NCBI GenBank assembly: GCA_035627835.1
Contig: DASPKX010000026.1
Span: forward strand, 1-33,385
Source: DASPKX01 sp035627835
GTDB lineage: Bacteria; Verrucomicrobiota; Verrucomicrobiia; Limisphaerales; SXQI01
Direction: 5' to 3'
Length of the DNA stretch: 33,385 bases
Shown: in pieces, positions 31,599 to 33,385 of the stretch
How positions within the stretch are numbered: the stretch's first letter is position 1
Layout: each line of letters opens with the position of its first letter
The notes under the pieces: model-generated
Told to the model about the DNA's origin: nothing
What the model saw: only the letters and a program-made list of their open reading frames with translations
Databases searched by the model: none
Position numbers and translations under genes: made by a program

Positions 31599-33385
31599 GA
31601 TTTTTGACCCCGGAAGCGTTTTGGTTCGCGGCCTCGATACCGGTCGTGATCCTGTTCTATTTGCTGAAGCGGAAGCGGATCATTCAGGTGGTCTCAAGCA
31701 CGCTGCTTTGGCAACGCTTTTTGGCGGAAAACCAGGCGAATGCGCCATTCCAAAAGCTGCGGAAGAACTGGCTCTTGTTCCTGCAACTTTTGCTGCTGTT
31801 GCTCGCGATCCTTGCGCTCGCGCGGCCGTATTTCTCCGGCAAAAGCAGCGGTGGGCGAATGATCGTGGCGATCATTGACGCGTCGGCATCCATGCAAAGC
31901 GCGGATGCCAAGCCAACGCGATTCGATGTCGCGAAAGAGAAAGCGCTGGAATTGGTGCGATCGCTGCATGACACGGATGAGATGGTGCTGCTGGTGTCCG
32001 CCGCGAACACTGAGGTGAAGCAATCCGCGACGAGTGAGAAGGGATTGCTAAGGACGTCGATTCAGCAACTGCGTCCGACAGACGCGGCGGGCCGGATCAA
32101 TGAAGCGCTGAAGCTGGCGGAGACGTTGATTCAAAATCGGCAGAAGCCGGAGATTCATCTTTTCAGCGATGGGGCTTACGAGAATCTGGAGGAGTTTGAG
32201 AGCCGCGCGCTGCCGTTGTCCTACCACCGGATTGGGGAAGGCGCAAATAACGTGGGGATTGTGAACATGGATGTCCGCGCGAATCCGGACAACCCGAGCC
32301 AACGGGCAGTGTTCGCGACGGTGCAGAACTTTTCCAGCAACCGTTGGGAGCTGCAGGCGGAATTGCGGTTTGAGGATGCAGTCGTGGAAGTAAAGCCGAT
32401 CACGCTTGCGCCGGGCGAGGCATCCCCGCAGGTGTTCATCACTTCGCAGGCGAAAGACGGGGTATTCACGCTGATGTTGAGCGGGGATGACGACCTGAAG
32501 CTCGACAACCGGGCGCAGCTCGTAAGTTTGCTGCCGCAGCCAGTGAAGACGTTGCTGGTGACGCCGGGAAACAGATTCTTAGAGAAGGCGTTGAAAGCTG
32601 CGCCGAATGTTTTGCTGGAGAAAGCAGCAACTTACAGCGGGGACGCATCGCAGTATGACCTGGTGGTCCTGGACACGCTCACACCGCCAGAATGGCCGAA
32701 CCGGAATGTGCTCGCGTTCGGGATCGCGCCGACAAACCTTTTCGCGGGCGGCGCGAAGGAACTGGAAAGCCCCGTGGTGGTGGATTGGAAAGGGAGCCAT
32801 CCCCTGCTCCGGTTCGTGACTTTTGACAATGTGCAGGTGGGCACCGCGCTGGGCGTGCAAACGCCGACGTGGGCGATGAGCCTGGTGGAATCGCACGAAA
32901 CGCCATTGCTCCTGGCGGGGGATGTGGGGAAACAACGCGTGGTGTGGGTGGGCTTTGATTCCGTGAAGAGCACCTGGCCGCTGCGGGTTTCGTTCCCCAT
33001 CTTCATCGCGAACGCGGTGGAGTGGCTGAACCCATCGAGCATTCAAGCGGCGCAACTCAATCTCACAGCGGGGCAGCCGTTGCGGCTCGGCCTGCAGGAT
33101 CATACGGAGGCGCAGATTACGCTGCCGAGTGGGGCCAGCGTGACGCGAGCGATCGATCCGGCGCGGGGAGAATTGGTGTTTGGGGAGACGCAGCAGCAAG
33201 GGGTTTACCGTCTAAAAGCGGGAACGAACAACCTGGCATTTTGCGTGAGCTTGCTGAACCAGCGGGAGAGTGACATCACGCCTAAATCGGAGCTGCAATT
33301 CGGCACGTATGCGAAGGCGGCGGCCACAACCGTGCGGCAGGCCAACCTGGAGTTTTGGCGGTGGATTGCGTTGGGCGGGTTGCTC
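31595..33385 (+). CDS. BatA/VWA domain membrane protein, 5' part only
   Basis: An open frame of 597 codons that starts with ATG 31595, overlapping the DUF58 stop by four bases, and runs off the right edge. The N-terminus is the BatA/aerotolerance-type segment: FLTPEAFWFAASIPVVILFY, then LLKRKRIIQVVSSTLLWQRF and a second span (LLFLQLLLLLLAILALA). A VWA domain follows with the metal site DASAS (about residues 93-97) and SDG in HLFSDGAYEN. The rest is a large beta-rich exported or periplasmic region; the last visible residues (WRWIALGGLL) look like the start of another span. It probably anchors the MoxR/DUF58 system at the membrane. Confidence 0.93.
   Translation, partial: MRFLTPEAFWFAASIPVVILFYLLKRKRIIQVVSSTLLWQRFLAENQANAPFQKLRKNWLLFLQLLLLLLAILALARPYFSGKSSGGRMIVAIIDASASMQSADAKPTRFDVAKEKALELVRSLHDTDEMVLLVSAANTEVKQSATSEKGLLRTSIQQLRPTDAAGRINEALKLAETLIQNRQKPEIHLFSDGAYENLEEFESRALPLSYHRIGEGANNVGIVNMDVRANPDNPSQRAVFATVQNFSSNRWELQAELRFEDAVVEVKPITLAPGEASPQVFITSQAKDGVFTLMLSGDDDLKLDNRAQLVSLLPQPVKTLLVTPGNRFLEKALKAAPNVLLEKAATYSGDASQYDLVVLDTLTPPEWPNRNVLAFGIAPTNLFAGGAKELESPVVVDWKGSHPLLRFVTFDNVQVGTALGVQTPTWAMSLVESHETPLLLAGDVGKQRVVWVGFDSVKSTWPLRVSFPIFIANAVEWLNPSSIQAAQLNLTAGQPLRLGLQDHTEAQITLPSGASVTRAIDPARGELVFGETQQQGVYRLKAGTNNLAFCVSLLNQRESDITPKSELQFGTYAKAAATTVRQANLEFWRWIALGGLL

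Noticed and set aside
1..33385. CRISPR arrays, insertion sequences, rRNA genes, phage genes
   Set aside because: No regularly spaced repeats, transposase motifs, rRNA-like stretches or phage structural genes were seen.

Overview
The window looks like chromosomal DNA from a Verrucomicrobia-type bacterium, probably from the Pedosphaera-like (subdivision 3) part of the phylum. This is an inference from the proteins, not from a marker gene. The supporting signs are two PEP-CTERM surface proteins, a pseudopilin with both a GFSLVE prepilin motif and an H-X9-DG motif, a WD40 protein with a C-terminal 'EASPDLQTW ... FFRARV' domain of a type common in Verrucomicrobia, many GTG/TTG starts, and a high GC content. 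No insertion sequence, CRISPR array or complete prophage was seen. The gene content reads as ordinary core plus envelope and carbohydrate functions.

Layout. Positions 1-199 hold the start of a secreted protein that runs off the left edge, followed by tRNA-Lys(TTT). Positions 800-5020 carry a PEP-CTERM gene coupled to a small upstream ORF, an orphan single-domain response regulator and a LamG plus purple-acid-phosphatase-like exoenzyme, all on the minus strand, then a second response regulator on the plus strand. That regulator sits 14 bases before a soluble five-PAS histidine kinase (to 7809). A secreted WD40 protein (7883-9970, minus) is followed by a tiny membrane ORF that has its own perfect hairpin terminator. 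A plus-strand cluster (10465-12860) encodes a TPR/LysM lipoprotein, a membrane-anchored protein of unknown function and an ABC ATPase without its permease. A CBS-domain family II pyrophosphatase, tRNA-Val(GAC) and a SAM methyltransferase follow.

Positions 15683-19832 (minus) hold a tightly coupled respiratory operon. It encodes a Rieske protein, a cytochrome b fused to two c-type haem domains, and a GT-C/TPR membrane protein, with four-base overlaps at both junctions. argG is divergent from it. After argG come a second PEP-CTERM protein, a DUF1275 membrane protein, the pseudopilin, xylA (xylose isomerase) and, convergent with xylA, a secreted glycoamylase/GH144-like enzyme.

The right end (27724-33385, plus) is one operon: a membrane-anchored protein with a very long Ala/Glu/Lys/Gln-rich coiled coil, a MoxR AAA+ ATPase, a DUF58 protein and a BatA/VWA protein cut by the window edge. 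It resembles the MoxR/Bat systems thought to act as chaperones for envelope or metalloprotein complexes. The large coiled-coil partner is the least familiar part and the best candidate for something undescribed. The bc complex with its diheme-fused cytochrome b is the second most interesting.
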